Positions 47,249 through 60,538 of a stretch of 64,000 nt of DNA are shown here, piece after piece; position 1 is the first letter of the stretch; every line of letters starts with the position of its first letter. The DNA is from Diphasiastrum complanatum. Taxonomy: Eukaryota; Streptophyta; Lycopodiopsida; Lycopodiales; Lycopodiaceae. A program made the position numbers and the translations under genes. The stretch is taken from contig CM055094.1 in the NCBI GenBank assembly GCA_029204225.1, forward strand, positions 17,554,625 to 17,618,624. The letters run 5' to 3'. The notes beneath the pieces are model-generated. The model was not told the origin of the DNA. It was given only the letters and a program-made list of their open reading frames with translations, and searched no databases.

Positions 47249-48373
47249 GGATTTTGACAATTGGCGAGTAAATTATCTGCAATTTTTGTGAGTTTTTTTT
47301 CCTATCTAGCTTTTAAACTTTCATGGCACATGGCATGCTATCAAATATAGGCTTTGCTATCTTTCATATATAGTGTAGGGCTCATTAGAAAGCCATGGAT
47401 ATATCTTATTATCCTCCATAGACCAGTCTCAACTTGTAGTCAAATACTAATTTGTTTACGCTAATTGATTCTACATAAAAAATGGAATATTTTATCTTTC
47501 TGGATAATCTCAATCCGAGCTGTAATAAGAAATTTACAACCATTCAAAGTTTTCAGGGCTAGAAAAGAAAATTTGCCCTTAACACCTAGAATTGAGAGCT
47601 AGCGTGCTACCAATTTCAACTGTAAGCCTTGCAACTGAAATTGGTTGCACGACGGCGTGCTCTCAATTCCAGCTACCAAGGGCAAATTTTCTTTTGTAGC
47701 CTTGAAAACTTTGAACAGCCGTCACTTTCCTATTATAGCTCAAATTGAGATGATCCAAAAAGCAAAAATGTTCCATTTTGTATGTAGAATCCATTGGTTC
47801 AATCAAATTTAGGTTTTTATTTTATCTTTGCAGCTGAAATCCTTAGCACGCAGGCGTGCTCAAGATTTCAAGTGCCAAGGACAATTTTTTTATTTTAACT
47901 TTGAACGATTATAACTTCCTTATTATAGCTCGGATTGAGATGATCCAAAAAGCAAAAATGTTCCATTTTGTATGTAGAATCCATTGGTTCAATCAAATTT
48001 AGGTTTTTATTTTGTCTTTGTAGCTGAAATCCTGAGCACGCCAGCGTGTTCAAGATTTCAAGTGCCAAGGACAAATTTTTGTTTTTAACTTTGAAAACTT
48101 TGACTTCCTTATTATAGCTCGGATTGAGATGATCCAAAAAGCAAAAATGTTCCATTTTGTATGTAGAATCCATTTTTTAATCAAATTTAGGTTTTTATTT
48201 TGTCTTTGTAGCTGAAATCCTGAGCATGCCAACGTGCTCAGAGAAAAAATAAATATGGCAAGAACAAATGTCCACAAACCACAAAAAATGGTAGCACCCC
48301 ATGTGCTATCAATTTTATGTAACTTAAAAAATCCAAAACTCGCAAATGATTTACTCACAAAATGCCAAAGCCC
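47249..48373. mobile_element. Foldback element, Mutator-like, 1,125 bp
   Basis: The terminal 26 bases are about 73 percent identical inverted repeats (gg...tttg.ca..gagtaaat), and similarity continues for about 100 bases to a gcacatgg..tgctat block. A 9-base direct repeat, tagataaag, lies on each side, the size made by Mutator-like transposases. Inside, 47,460-47,622 and 47,630-47,800 form a second large palindrome. Its right arm extends into 190-base direct repeats (anchors at 47,749, 47,939 and 48,128). No transposase is encoded. Confidence 0.65.
47740..48240. repeat. 190-bp tandem subrepeats inside the foldback element
   Basis: About 2.7 copies, each with gatgatccaaaaagcaaaaa and a short palindrome of the type agcacgc..gcgtgct. 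The unit is very well conserved between copies (few differences by eye). Confidence 0.9.
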
Positions 48374-48382
48374 TAGATAAAG
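48374..48382. repeat. Foldback element target duplication, right
   Basis: tagataaag, identical to 47,240-47,248. Because the neighbouring tandem units also contain 'agataaag', some of the match could be older than the insertion. Confidence 0.6.
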
Positions 48383-50160
48383 TAGTAAAATGGTTTTGAT
48401 GATAGAATTCTTGTGGAGTCAATGGGGAAGCCAAAAAAGTAGAGGATAGAAGGGCTAGGTTTAATATACTGGAAAATTTGTTAAGTCATTCAGGTCTTTT
48501 ATAAAACCTAGAGTTGATTTTTCTTACTATGCTACTTAGTTATTGGATGTTGAAAACCAAACAAGGAAATTGCACCTTTAAAAACAAGTCAAGAAGAATC
48601 AAAGGCTGGAGAGTTATCTTTCCTTTATCATTAAAGGAAGCTTAAGCAAAAGAAAACAAAGTAGTGATTAGGAACATTATTAGGGAGGGACTTTCTCTTC
48701 AAATTATAACACTCTCAAAGACCAATTATAACTTGTATGAAAGCCAGAGTAGATAAAGTTAGTAAAATGGTTTTGACAACAGATCTCCTAAGCAGTTAAT
48801 TGGGAAGCCAAAAAGTGGAAGATAAAAGGGCTAGATTTAATCGATTGGAGAATTTGTTAGTGATTCAAATCTTGCTTAGAAATAGAGGGAATTCTTCTTA
48901 CTATGCTACTTACATATTGAAAATTGAAAATCAAACAAGAAAATTGCGCCTTTAAAGAGCCAATGAGTCAAGAAGAAGCACTAGATCTTTTGGGTGAAGG
49001 ATGGGGAGTTATAGCTTAAGCAAAAGAAAACAAAGTATTGACTAGGAATATAATTAGGGAGGGTATATCTCTCCAAATCAAAAAAAACTATCAAAGACCA
49101 AATACTTCTTGTATGAGAGTAGATAAAGTTAGTACAATGGTTTTGACAAGATATTTCTTGAGGAGTCAATGGGGAAGCCTTAAAGTGGCAGATAGAAGGG
49201 CAAGGTTTAATTGATTGGAGAATTGTTAGTGATTCAAATCTTTCTTAGAAAAATTAGGAAATTCTTCTTACTATGTTACTTAGATATTGGAGATTGAAAA
49301 TCAAACAAGGAAATTGCACCTTTTAAGAGCCAACGAGTCAAGAAGAAGAAGAAGATCTTTTGGGCAAAGGATGGAGAGTTATAGCTTAAGCAAAAGAAAA
49401 CTAAGTAGTGACTAGGAATATAATTAGGGAGGGTATATCTCTTCAAATCAAAATACTATCAAAGACCAAATACAACTTGTATGAAGGCTATAGTAGATAA
49501 AGTCAATGAAATGGTTTTGACAACAAATTACTTGAGGAGTCAATGGGGAAGCCGAAAAGTGGAAGATAGAAGGGCCAGGTTTCATCAATTGGAGAATTTG
49601 TTAGTGATTCAAATCTTTCTTAGATATAGAGTGGATTCTTCTTACTAAGCTATTTAGGTATTGGAGATTGGAAAGCAAATAGGGAAATTGCACCTTCAAA
49701 GAGACAATATGTCAAGAAGAACAAGTACAATATTCTAGATGAAGGATGCAAAATTATCCTTCCTTTATCATCAAAAGAAGTTTAAACAAAAGAATACAAA
49801 GTAGGATTAGAAGTATGATTAGGGAGGGATTTTCTCTTCAAATCAAAACATTCTCAAAGACCACATATAACTTGTATGAAAAGCTAGACTAGATAAAGTT
49901 AGTAAAATGTTACTCACAAAACATTCTTGAGGAGTCGATGGGAAAGCCCTAGATTCAATCGACTATGATGTTTGTTGAAGTTATTCAAGTCTTCCTTAGA
50001 AACTAGAGTGGACTCTTTTTATTCGTGATACTTAAATATTGGATATTGAAAACCAAACAAGAAAATTGTGCCATTAGAGAGCCAACTAGTTTAGAAGAAG
50101 AAGTAAAATACTTTGGGTGAAGGATGCAAAATTATTACTCCCTTTATCATGGACTAACTA
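48383..50160. repeat. Tandem array, about 370-400 bp unit, nearly five copies
   Basis: The anchor 'caatggggaagcc' and its variants recur near 48,420, 48,798, 49,168, 49,540 and 49,936. Each unit also holds 'gattggagaatttgttagtg', 'aggaaattgcacctt' and 'gaagatcttttgggtgaagg'. Copies differ by scattered substitutions and small indels. No ORF is conserved, so it is a short satellite-like array. It abuts the LTR-like end of Copia D. Confidence 0.92.
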
Positions 50161-50587
50161 TATATTTGATGAAGGTATATCTTATGTGTGAAAAAAACAT
50201 ATCCAAAACATACTTGATGGATCTCTAAGATCTTGACCAACTTTGGATGCACATCTAGATTTAGCTACAAGATAGAAATAATCAATTTACACATGCTAGA
50301 ATTGCATAAATCACTAAGATTTGGCCAATTGCCCTAAACTTGTCCTAAATTGTAACTTCTTGGTACTTCACCAAAAAACCTAGATATTCTAGTCTAGATG
50401 CAATGTATGAAATCTAGCCAATTAGAATGGGTCCAAATCCAACCTCATCCATTTATCTACTTGAAAAAATTAGTAAAGACACTATTTAGGCCTCTATTGA
50501 CAAATATAAATCTATCTCTAAGTTGAAATTTCATGCTGGCCTCAAAATTGCCAAAATAGATCAACTAAACTAGTTGAATTTTTCGCA
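50161..50587 (-). mobile_element. Start of Copia D 3' LTR
   Basis: On the minus strand, tgcgaaaaattcaac follows a purine tract (gaagagggag, 50,597-50,588), the normal junction of a Copia internal region with its 3' LTR. The LTR's far end is not defined. It may run into or include the tandem array. Confidence 0.5.
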
Positions 50588-50597
50588 CTCCCTCTTC

Positions 50598-51629
50598 AAC
50601 TAGTTTTAGCATATATTTAGATAGAACTCCAAGAGATGTTCTTTGCTTCATAAACAAGTCTTTTCCCAATGCTTTGGTGAAGATATCAGCCACACACTCC
50701 CTTTATGAGACATGCTGAAGCTCCACCTCATTTGCCATGACTTGTTCTCACAAAATGATAAGCCACTTCAATATGCTTGCTCCTTGCATGAAAAATAGGA
50801 TTGCTTGCCAATCTTTGGGCTGAAAGGTTATCACAAAAGATTATTGGACTCTCTAAAAAATCCATCAAGTGAAAATCCATTACCATATTTTTTATCCAAA
50901 GCATTTCCTTTGTGCATGACGTCAAGGCTTTGTACTCGGCCTCACTAGAAGATAATGAGATTGTTGCTTGTTTCTTCGAAATCTGTGAGATAGCTCCATC
51001 ACCTATGTAAATAGCATGAGCACTTATGGATTTCCTATGCATTTGATTTCCAGCAAAGTTAGAATCTAAAAATCCATACAAGTTAGGTGATGATCCTCCA
51101 TAAACAATGCCAAAATCTCTAGAACCCGAGATGTACCTCAATACTCTCTTGCCTAGCTTCCAATGCTCCACACTAGGATCATGAATAAATTGACTTAATC
51201 TACCAACACAATAGCTAAGATAAGGTCTTGGGATGGTTAGATATATGAGCGAACCAACTAGCTTCCTATAGAGAGTAATGTCCTCGAAGGATCTTTAATT
51301 ACCTCTTATAGTGAGCTTTACATTTGACTTCATTGGTGTACCACAAGATTTAGCATCTACCATATGAAATCTTTTTAGAATAGAATTAGCATACTTCTCT
51401 TGACAATGAGAGTAGATTGAGAAGTTCTAAATACCTGTATTCCCAAAATAAAATTCAAAAGACCAAGATCATGCACATCAAACTCTTTTTTTAGTGCAAT
51501 CTTAATATCATCAATATATTGATTGTTGCCTCCACTCAAAATGATATCATCCACATACTCTACATGAATGATTATGTTAGGGCTAATTATTTTGAGCCTA
51601 CTAGTGAGTCCCATCTTCCAACTAATCAA
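50598..51629 (-). pseudogene. Copia D: end of reverse transcriptase and RNase H
   Basis: In minus-strand order: YVDDIILSGGN (RT active site) with FDVHDLGLLNFILGIQ (51,629-51,375); SLIYLTIPRPYLSYCVGRLSQF (about 51,240); then the long frame 51,171-50,728 with GFLDSNFAGN, SLSSSEAEYKALTSCTKEMLWIK and SKHIEVAYHFVR. The Copia RNase H acidic residues (D in GFLDS, E in SEAEY) are present. Frameshifts and stops separate the parts. The final VADIFTKAL block is near 50,690. Confidence 0.88.
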
Positions 51630-52937
51630 GATATGCTTATATTGATGCTTTATAGGAGGATCTATCTACAATTATGATAAACTTAACTCCATCTTGAATG
51701 TTTAGAAACCGATCTAGGCAATAACAAGAAACCAGTAATTGTCCCATGCATGATGGTATGACGGTGTAGTATACATACTCTTGAGTGGGGCTTGCCCATT
51801 CATGTTCAATTCCATGGCGCCCATGCAAGGGTGGACTACCAAGCCAAAGGCTAGCTTAAGATAAGTATAATAAGAAACTTGTCAACAAGCATGTGGCTCC
51901 CTAAAGTTTAAACCAACCCAAAAGACAAATTAGGGCTAAAAAGCCTTATATGAAAGTTATATGAATTACCTATCTCGGAACATGTGTGTGTGTCTAAACT
52001 TCCCATGTAAATGAATTGACTAAGTCTTACTATTGAGATTAGGGCCTTTCCTAAAAACATCATGATCATTGAGTGCCATGAAAGTAAACTTTATGGTTTT
52101 AACTAGCACTACCTTTTCTTTAGATTTTTAGCAACTTCTATCATATGTAGGTTCAAAAAACCAAGACATATGCATGATGAATGTAGTTCGATATCCCATC
52201 TTATGAAAGTGTACTCTTATTCCAATAATATGAAATTATAGTTTATTATAATCAACCAACAATAGTTTGTCCTCCAATAGGTGTTGAAATGGTAAGGCCG
52301 TTTTTGCTTCTCCTTGACACCCGGAGTATGACTCTAATCCACCACTATAATGATGATATACAAGAGAGAAAAAAACATACTTTCAAAGAGGTTATAGCCA
52401 ATTTGAGTGGTCCGTCCCACTAAAATGGACCCAACATAACCTCAAATTAAGGTTTATCTAAGCTTTTAGGGCAATTCAACATCTCCTTTGTCAAATGAGT
52501 GGTTTATCTTGTTTAACCTTCACTTGACAGGTCCTTTTATTTGAAAGGATCAGCTTAAGAGCTTTCCCCTTACATAAGTCATTGTCACCTACAAGTATAA
52601 TTCTTTGAATGCATGAAGTGTATTTGTGGTTTTTCAAGGTTCTCACATGTAATGAACAAGTGGAAGCCAATGTTTTAAAATGATTTTTTCAAAGAAACAC
52701 ACACACACAACCTTGAAAACTTGTACATGGTAGAGAGGTTTTATTATTTATCCAATGTAAATTTGTTTTGTATTGAATGAAACAATGTTAAATTTGTTTT
52801 GCCAAGTGATGTGTCCAATTAATGTATATATATAAGTACTCATCGTTCTTGTAATTTCAAATATTGGAGTGTGGCAACATATATCAAGCTGATTAAATGA
52901 GATACTCATAGTAATCTTTCTCATAATTGAGACAAAG
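51630..52937. other. No gene recognised
   Basis: AT-rich, with only short motif-free ORFs. It may hold older retrotransposon sequence no longer readable. Confidence 0.35.
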
Positions 52938-52990
52938 ATCCAAAATTTCTTTGGTCCCAAGTTCGAGCCTCCCCTTGGAAACCAAGAAGC
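52938..52990 (+). mobile_element. 5'-truncated copy of the tRNA-like SINE
   Basis: Matches the last 53 bases of the 84-base SINE, including the B-box region (agttcgagcc) and the identical hairpin tail cttggaaaccaagaagc. The A-box half is missing. Confidence 0.75.
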
Positions 52991-55900
52991 ACTTAACTAA
53001 AAGAATACTATTTATGGTGCTATTGCATATACATTGTATCATCAATGACATTAGAGCTACAAAATTGAATATTCGCGCTCATTGTTTAGAACTTACAAAA
53101 TTGTACAAAGGGTGCTAGAGTAGATGCCATATTTAGTGTGTTGATGTTGATTCGCATCTTTTTTTGCAATCTCGAAAGAAAAGTAATAAAGAAGACATTT
53201 GAATAAACTCTTATGATTTATACTTGTTTTACTATAATACACAAATGGCAACACAAAGATGAATGTCTATTTTGGACAAGATAAGTGGAAGTTATTCACT
53301 TGGAGAATTATGACAAGGTCATTCAAAGGTGCATAGCTTCAATACAATCAATTCTATTTATGCTGTCAAAAGATAACAAGAGTGCAATCTTTCTTTGATT
53401 ATCATCTCTAATTTTTAGTCTATGCCCTCCAATAAGTTAAGAAACAATTTTTAAGTCCTACATCAAGTATATTCTATTGGGAGATAGAATTGGATGTGTT
53501 ACTCCTTCCTTTCTTAATCGATAGTCCCCTCCTGCTCATGGTAAGAGCTCTTCTCATGATCCTCTTTACTTACTATTTGAACATTGTAGGAAAACTTATA
53601 ATGTACCGAAACTATAGCATCATCATATAGCTTAAATTTCTAAGATAAGATTAGGCAAAAAATAGTATTTTGAATTATAAATTTCTACATGCAAGAAGAT
53701 GAAATTTGCCTCCAATTGTTGATTGTAGGTGCTCCAATGTTTCCTGTATTGACAATACTATTGCTGTCGCCTCTTATTTCAAAAGCATGCTTTTCTTTGA
53801 AAATATGTCTAGATGAATCTTTTCCTTGAATTAGGGTGACAAAGTCCGATTTATTGGGTGAATATTCTCACATATAAAATTTTATTATTGTGTTGGCAAT
53901 TTCACAAGCTTTCCATACTTTGGGGTATTTGGACTTCATAAAACAACATATGTTTTTTCGAAGACTTATACTCCCACTAGTGCAACAAGTGTGTAAGTAT
54001 TGTGTATGCTCGCAATTAGCCTCCCACCATACTGTGCTGTATTTGCGAGTTTGGCTATGGCTGTTATGCCTATATTCGATATTTGAATTGACACTGCGAG
54101 GGCTCCAAAATGACTTCTAAGAAATTGTCATATGTGGATGGAGAAAAATCTATAGAAAAGAGGAATCAAGGTAAAGAAATAAATCATTTTGCATCAAAAT
54201 GTCTAAGGCTAAACTATCGCATAGTCAATACCTTTCAGCAATATCAGAGCCGTGTAACCAATAATTATGTTTGCTAAAGTTATAGAGATGACAATCCCCA
54301 CGCTAGACCAGTAAAGCAAGGAGTGGTGGACCAGAAAGTTGCTTGTTGGCATGTCTCTGATTTTCATCCAATTGATCAGCAGATCATTGCTGGTAAGTTT
54401 GAATGTGTACTAGTGTCCAATTTTCCTCTAGTCAATCAGCAATCATCATTGGTAAGTATGAATTGTGGACTCGTCACACGCTTTAACGAGTTGCTTTTTA
54501 TATAACTCAGCAAGGTAACTTAACCTTAGGATAATAATTCGTGCAAGGTCATGATGATATGTTCATAATGGAACCAAAGCCATTTCATGAAGCATCTCTA
54601 CTAAGCTTCATAAGAGTTCTATTTAAAGTATTTTCAGCCTTGGTTGTTGAAAGGCATGCAAAAGCGAGATTTTGTAGTGACTTACACTCGATGCCCCAAG
54701 ATGACACTACTAGAAAAAAATTGTGCTTACAAAAAAAGAACAAGACAACAATTTGCAATTGAGATGAGAAAGTTAGTTCACTTTTTTGCTCTGAAGATTG
54801 TGGGCATTGGAAAGTTATAAAAGTCTATTCACAGAACATGAGACACTTTTTCACTTCAATTTGACACATTTCACACTCTTTCATATTTCTACATATTCAT
54901 GTTCAAATTTCTACTTGACACATTACAATTCTACCCTATCAGGAAGAGTTGGGGTGAACAAATCTACATCATTCTTACAACCTTTAGAACTTAGCCAACA
55001 GATCCTATGGCCGTAACATACAATCCATTAGCTGGGTACATAGGAGTCCTGTTGCAAGTCTTCAAAACATCGCTAATTGACTCACCGTAAGTGATGCCTG
55101 CACAAAAAAGAAACAATGCAAAAAACTTTCCATAATTCACACACTAAGAAATAGCAAGAATACTGAGAGAATTGAGATTTAAAATTCATTCACACACATC
55201 TTCAAACACGAATCGCTAGCCGCTAGCAAAACTTCAGCTGAAGCCTGCCATTTAGCAGGGAATCGTGATTCTGTGGCCCATTAGCAACTTAGCAGGCAGT
55301 GGACAGTGGGCACATAGATGATAGATAGATCAATCATCATATGACGTCATCAAGATTCAAGTGCAGATGTAGACCGTAGGACGTCAGTAGGCTACGTCCA
55401 TTTCAAACGGTTGTTTCGCATTTGACATTGAATTTGAAGAGAAAAGGTCACAGCTCAAGAGAAAGAGAAGGTGAAGTCTCTCTTTTCCCTTTCCTTTGGA
55501 AAAAAAGGAGACATTTCGAGGAGAATTTTTGAAAGATTACTATTTCAAGGTCATGGAGAATTGTCTAGTTAATGAGGAATTGATTTCCAGAATGCATAAA
55601 AAAAAATTATTCCTTTTTTTTTTGGAACACAATGATATAAATGTTCTAAGGAAGAATTGGCAAAGGTACTATTTCGAGGGGGTATTTGGGAGCTAAACTA
55701 TGGTGCATAAACCTGCTTAAGACGGGTGCTTAACAAAAGAATACCTAAAACTCCTGCTTGTCTACAGTATTGTCCATAATCAAACATGCAGTCCTTCAAA
55801 CTCCAGTTCTCTTTACCATTGGTCCTTGGTCAAGGCCCATCATGAACCTAAAGCTTTTATGAGCTAGCATATAGATGTACTACTACTTTCATATCTATAA

Positions 55901-56570
55901 CCATGAAAATAGAAAGCTTTATAAGGATCTAAAGATTGACCAAAACTTGAAAATATTACCGTTTAATACATGATTTGTACCTCAACTGATGCTAACAAAA
56001 TTTGAAAGTTGTTTTTAGGCCATCACTATATAGAACATAATTTTTCTTCAACTGGGACCATAAAAATTGAAATTTTTGTCATTGTTCCATAGTACGGAAC
56101 ACTAGGGGATCCGAATGCATTTCAATTAGGTTTTGATAATGATCCCTTTGCTTTAGAGGGACTGTATCTTTCTCAACCTTGCTCAAATAGAGATGAGTTA
56201 AACTGCAATTTTGGAGGTCAGCCCAAGATTTTCAACTTTGTAGTTCTAAGATTCTTCGTACAGTCTCTCATAAAAAAGTTATTAGACATGTTATTCAAAA
56301 GACAGATTTGTGAAGAAAACATTGTACAGAGATTTGGTCATGACCCTGAACTACTTAATAACTACAGGTCCAATCCTTAATATGCAGGGGGGGTTGGAAC
56401 CAATTTGTGAGCAAACCCAAAGAAAGACATTGCAAAGAGGAAAACTTAAATACATAAAGGCACTCATAGTCATGGTATACAACTATCACATGACATGTGA
56501 CATGATATGATATATAGTTACGGTTACGACCCTTGGACAAGAACCATAGGAGCAGAAGACTGTGAAAGTA
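52991..56570. other. No gene recognised
   Basis: About 3.6 kb of AT-rich DNA. Two imperfect 75-base direct repeats lie at 54,355-54,475 ('caatcagcarwtcat.rytggtaagt'). Candidate ORFs at 53,890, 54,323 and 55,496 show no motif or splice support. Confidence 0.35.
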
Positions 56571-57749
56571 CAGTACTTTAGACCTTGAATGAGTGCATTT
56601 AATGCATCACAAGAGTGATTGATTGATTGATCACAAAAACAATGCAAACTAGACACAAAAATGAGATCTAGATTGGCAATTTAGCATAAATCAATCGAGA
56701 GCAACCTTTAATCATCAATCAAACACGAAGTACAGCCCACACACGTGTGGAACAGTACATAGTACGGCCTGTAGACTGAAAACAAAGTGTAACTCATTTT
56801 GATCTTGCTTAGATCCAAGAAACATCAAGTACATAGAGTAGAAACTCGAGTTTTGCCAATGAGCTCTCAAAAATAATCTAAGTGTTCACTATGGAGAGTC
56901 TCCTTATAAAGTCCTCAGCCAAGGATCTTATTCTAAGCATGCCAATACAAACAACAAACAAGGGAATGGATGGTGGAAAAACCAACCCAACCAATCCTAG
57001 ATCGAACGGATCTAGCCCCCAAGCTATGGATCAATCTCAAAGAGGAGTGAGGCATCACACCAGCAACATACGGCTACTAGTCTCACAATCAAGGATACAC
57101 TAGTGAGAGCCCAATAGGTATACTTATACCCTCCAAGGCCCATGCACCACTAGTAGTGTACTGTGACACCTCACTAGACACCTCTGCAGCCTATCGGCCA
57201 CGTCATCCACTTCCCCAATGACTCACTGATAGACCCATACAAATCCACCATCAAGAGTTTAGGCCTACAACCATTAATTATGACCTTATGCACATAAGGG
57301 CCCCAAATCCCTTATAGTCACAACTAACTTACGGGTTGTTGGTCTACTGATCCCTAGCGTGAACACGATACCCGAGACCAATTGTGGGCATGACACTCCT
57401 ACATACAAAAGCCTCTTCCTTTGTAAAGTTAGGTGAATTTCCAGCATGTAATAAGGAAGTTAACTTGGCTTTCTTGCCCTAATTTGCCAACCTAGCCTCA
57501 TTCCAAGAGTCATGCTAAGTAGGTGGCTAGTTGGTCAATCTCCACCATAAATCTAGGATTTAAATCCTACAAAGTTCAAACTAGGAATCACTACCAAATT
57601 GACTTCACCTACTCTTTAGACTTGATCTAAACTACACTAGGGTAGGTTTCCCACGTGGCTCCATGGCCTCACACGTGTGGAACCCACTTATGTACATTTT
57701 ACATGGTTTTTGATCAAGCTAGATTTGCCAATTTATATGCCTCATAACA
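56571..57749 (-). mobile_element. LTR-like segment F
   Basis: On the minus strand it starts TGTTATGAGG after a purine tract (gaggaggtact). Its first 50 bases share aattggcaaa and ctagcttgatcaaa with LTR E. It contains a TATA-like gtataagtatacc near 57,125. The far end is a guess, and no coding part adjoins it. Confidence 0.45.
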
Positions 57750-57769
57750 AGTACCTCCTCACATATGGG

Positions 57770-58566
57770 CAAAAATGATTATATGCAGTACTCTTGAAGA
57801 TCCATTAGAGGACAAATGAAAGTAAGGCTAGGGTAGGGAGTTGTCCCATGAGTCATGTCGGGGTATGGTATATTATATTCAAGGGGTACTCAATTATATG
57901 TAGGACCTCCAGCAACTAAACAATAGCAAGTAGTGGCTGGAGAGCCTATATGTACCTGAGTAGCAAATTTGTACCATGAGTCATGTAGGGTAATGGCATA
58001 TGAGATTCAAGGGCATGAATAGCAAGTGTACATTTGGCATTCAAGTACCCCTATCCTAAGAATCATCCATGTTCTTTTGTATATCCTAGCCTCAACAACA
58101 AGCGTACTCTTGCATGCTTCGCCCTCAAACTACAAGTGGACTTTTGGGCACTTGTGCATCCCTTTCCTTAATTGTTCTCCATACTTCAATAAATGCACAT
58201 CATATTCACATTTTCACCTCAAGGACTCTAAGAAGTCAAAAATTCGTTGAGTAGGTGAATCAAGTCATAATATTGTGAAAATTAAAACATGTGTGGATGC
58301 ATGATGGAGAAGATTGATTACCCTCAACCATCTAAGGTATGTGTTGTACTTGTGTTCCTCTTGTGATCAACCAAGTTGGGCTACTACGTGGTGCTCACCC
58401 TTTCATGGTTCCTATGGTTTTTGTTGTGCGAGTACTACATGCGAGTTAGAATGCTTTTTTGATTATATGATGGATAAAACCTTTATATTATGTGTGTGCT
58501 ATTAAGTTGTAAGTGTGTTCAACGATCTAACATTGTATGAAGGGTTCCGATGCAAATTTTCTAACA
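57770..58566 (+). mobile_element. Possible LTR end next to a Copia-type primer site
   Basis: It ends ttttctaaca at 58,566 and is followed at once by a primer-site-like sequence. The left end is not defined. Two copies of 'agtcatgt.ggg.atgg' lie near 57,850 and 57,978. Confidence 0.4.
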
Positions 58567-58578
58567 TAGTATCAAAGC
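58567..58578 (+). promoter_or_regulatory. Degenerate Copia primer binding site
   Basis: tagtatcaaagc differs by one base from the site used by Copia A (tggtatcaaagc). Confidence 0.5.
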
Positions 58579-60538
58579 ATTTGAGAGTATGTCAAATTTC
58601 TGACACCAGTGTGCATTTGAGAGGTCAATTTGTCCAAACAGGACAACCTTGCTACTCCAAACTCCTTACTAAAATCTATGATGAGCCTCAAAAGGTCTCA
58701 CCCATGATGGTGACAATGCCTAAACATTGGACCTTGGCTTATAGCAATAGTGTCAGCTTTCTTTGGGGACCTCGCTGTTGGGGGTCGTTGCCCCCCAAAC
58801 CCCCCACCGGGGGGCTACCGCCCCCCGAACCCCCTAAGCATTTATTGAAAACCAGAGCAAATAACAACCAAATAGCTATAAATAAGATCTGTTTGTGCCC
58901 CATCTACTGCACTTTTGAGAGGCAAAACGCTCGTTTGACCATTGATCCCCTAAAAAAATTTCAGCCATAAGCTATTTTCCCAAAAAAAAAAAAAAAAAAA
59001 TTTTTTGCGATTCTGGGAGGAGAAACGTGTTTCTTAGAAACGCGGTTTCCGAAACGTCTCCTCCCAAAAACGCGATTCTGTGCAACTATGTTCCAAACAC
59101 ATGCAATTTTATGGTTTATATTTTTCGGCAACTACACAAGTTAAATTTTCATTCCGAATTATGTTTGTTTTATAGCCCACATTTAAGGTAATGTTTTATT
59201 GTGTGCAAGTGTTAAGGACATACATTTAAGGGTACCTAGAAGTTGGACGCACTATTTCCCTCCAAAAGTGCTACCCTCCCTTCTTTTGCACATTATGCAT
59301 TTGGGTGGAACATTCCCTTTTGGTGCCCAAAAGACTATGAACAAGAATTAAGGTCACTCATTGGATACCTTTTGATTATTGAGAAGCATGGGCTCATCGT
59401 GGGAGAACTCAACTACATTTTCCCGTTTATCATCTTGCATGCACATACCAATATGATTCCAAGTTCCTTGCACCTCATTTTGATTAAAAAAAATAGTAAA
59501 ACCAACTTATTTTATCTAAATGCTAATTTAATTTTTATCTACTCAAGATATGTGATCGTGCAAAAAATTAAATAAGCAGTTCTCAAATGAAAAAATCATG
59601 CATTGATGGGTTCTATGTGCACAAATTGCTACCAAGATACATTTAATATATGTAAAAATGGCCAAGACATGAGCAAAAAACGAGATCAACCATAGGACGA
59701 GAAAATTCTTGCAAGCAAGAAAAGACCTAAATTGAAGCGCTACCTCACACCAAGTGTAGCCACTATTTGCATCGTTACCCCAATCAACCAACACCACTCC
59801 TATGAATATTCATCAACCAAGGCTAACCTACACTTTAGTTGCTTGTCTAAAAACCCAATATAAGGTCATGACACTCTAGCCAACCCAAGTAAATTAGCTT
59901 CTTGGAACTTGAAGAATTGATTTAAAATTATATTGATACACCAAAAACAATCAAATAGAAAGAGATATATCAATTTTGCATTGTTTTGGTTCCATTGTTA
60001 CAACCCCCTAGAGCCAGCTCTTACACCAAACTAGAGACTTCGCATCTTACCCAATCGTCTACTTTTAACTCTTGAAGCATGCTTTAATCAACTCTCTATG
60101 TCTCTAATATAAAAGAGCAACACTCTACCAAGAAGTCAACTAGCTTCTTAACACATTGATTTTATAACTTATTCACACAAAAAATAATAAAACAAGCATA
60201 ATCTTCTCATGTTTACTTCATTTTGGCTTTGGTGTTACAACCCTCTTGGAGGTAGCTCTTACCCTACCGTTCATTCCGAAACGTACTGGGTCAGAACGTT
60301 TTTTTTTTTAAATTAAACCAAGAGACTCTCTCTCTTTGACGGGTCCAATTTTATTTTTTTTTTAAACTAAAAAACCCTAAAAAAAAATTTAAAAAATTTA
60401 AATAAATAAAAAACGGACATGTCCGTACCGTCGTACGCACCCGTGGCTTCATTTTTATTTTTTTTTAGTCTAATTTTTTTTTAAAAATTAAAAAAAAAAA
60501 AAAACCGGACGCGTCTGCGTCCACTGTCCTCTTCCTTA

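Noticed and set aside
47895-48358. Minus-strand ORFs with a repeated MDSTYKMEHFCFLDHL segment
   Set aside because: The repetition comes from the 190-base DNA repeats, and the frames are not maintained across all units.
58515-58970. ORF of 151 codons with a PPKPPTGGLPPPEPP segment
   Set aside because: The proline stretch is the C/G-run palindrome read in frame; no domain, and the frame crosses the putative primer site region.
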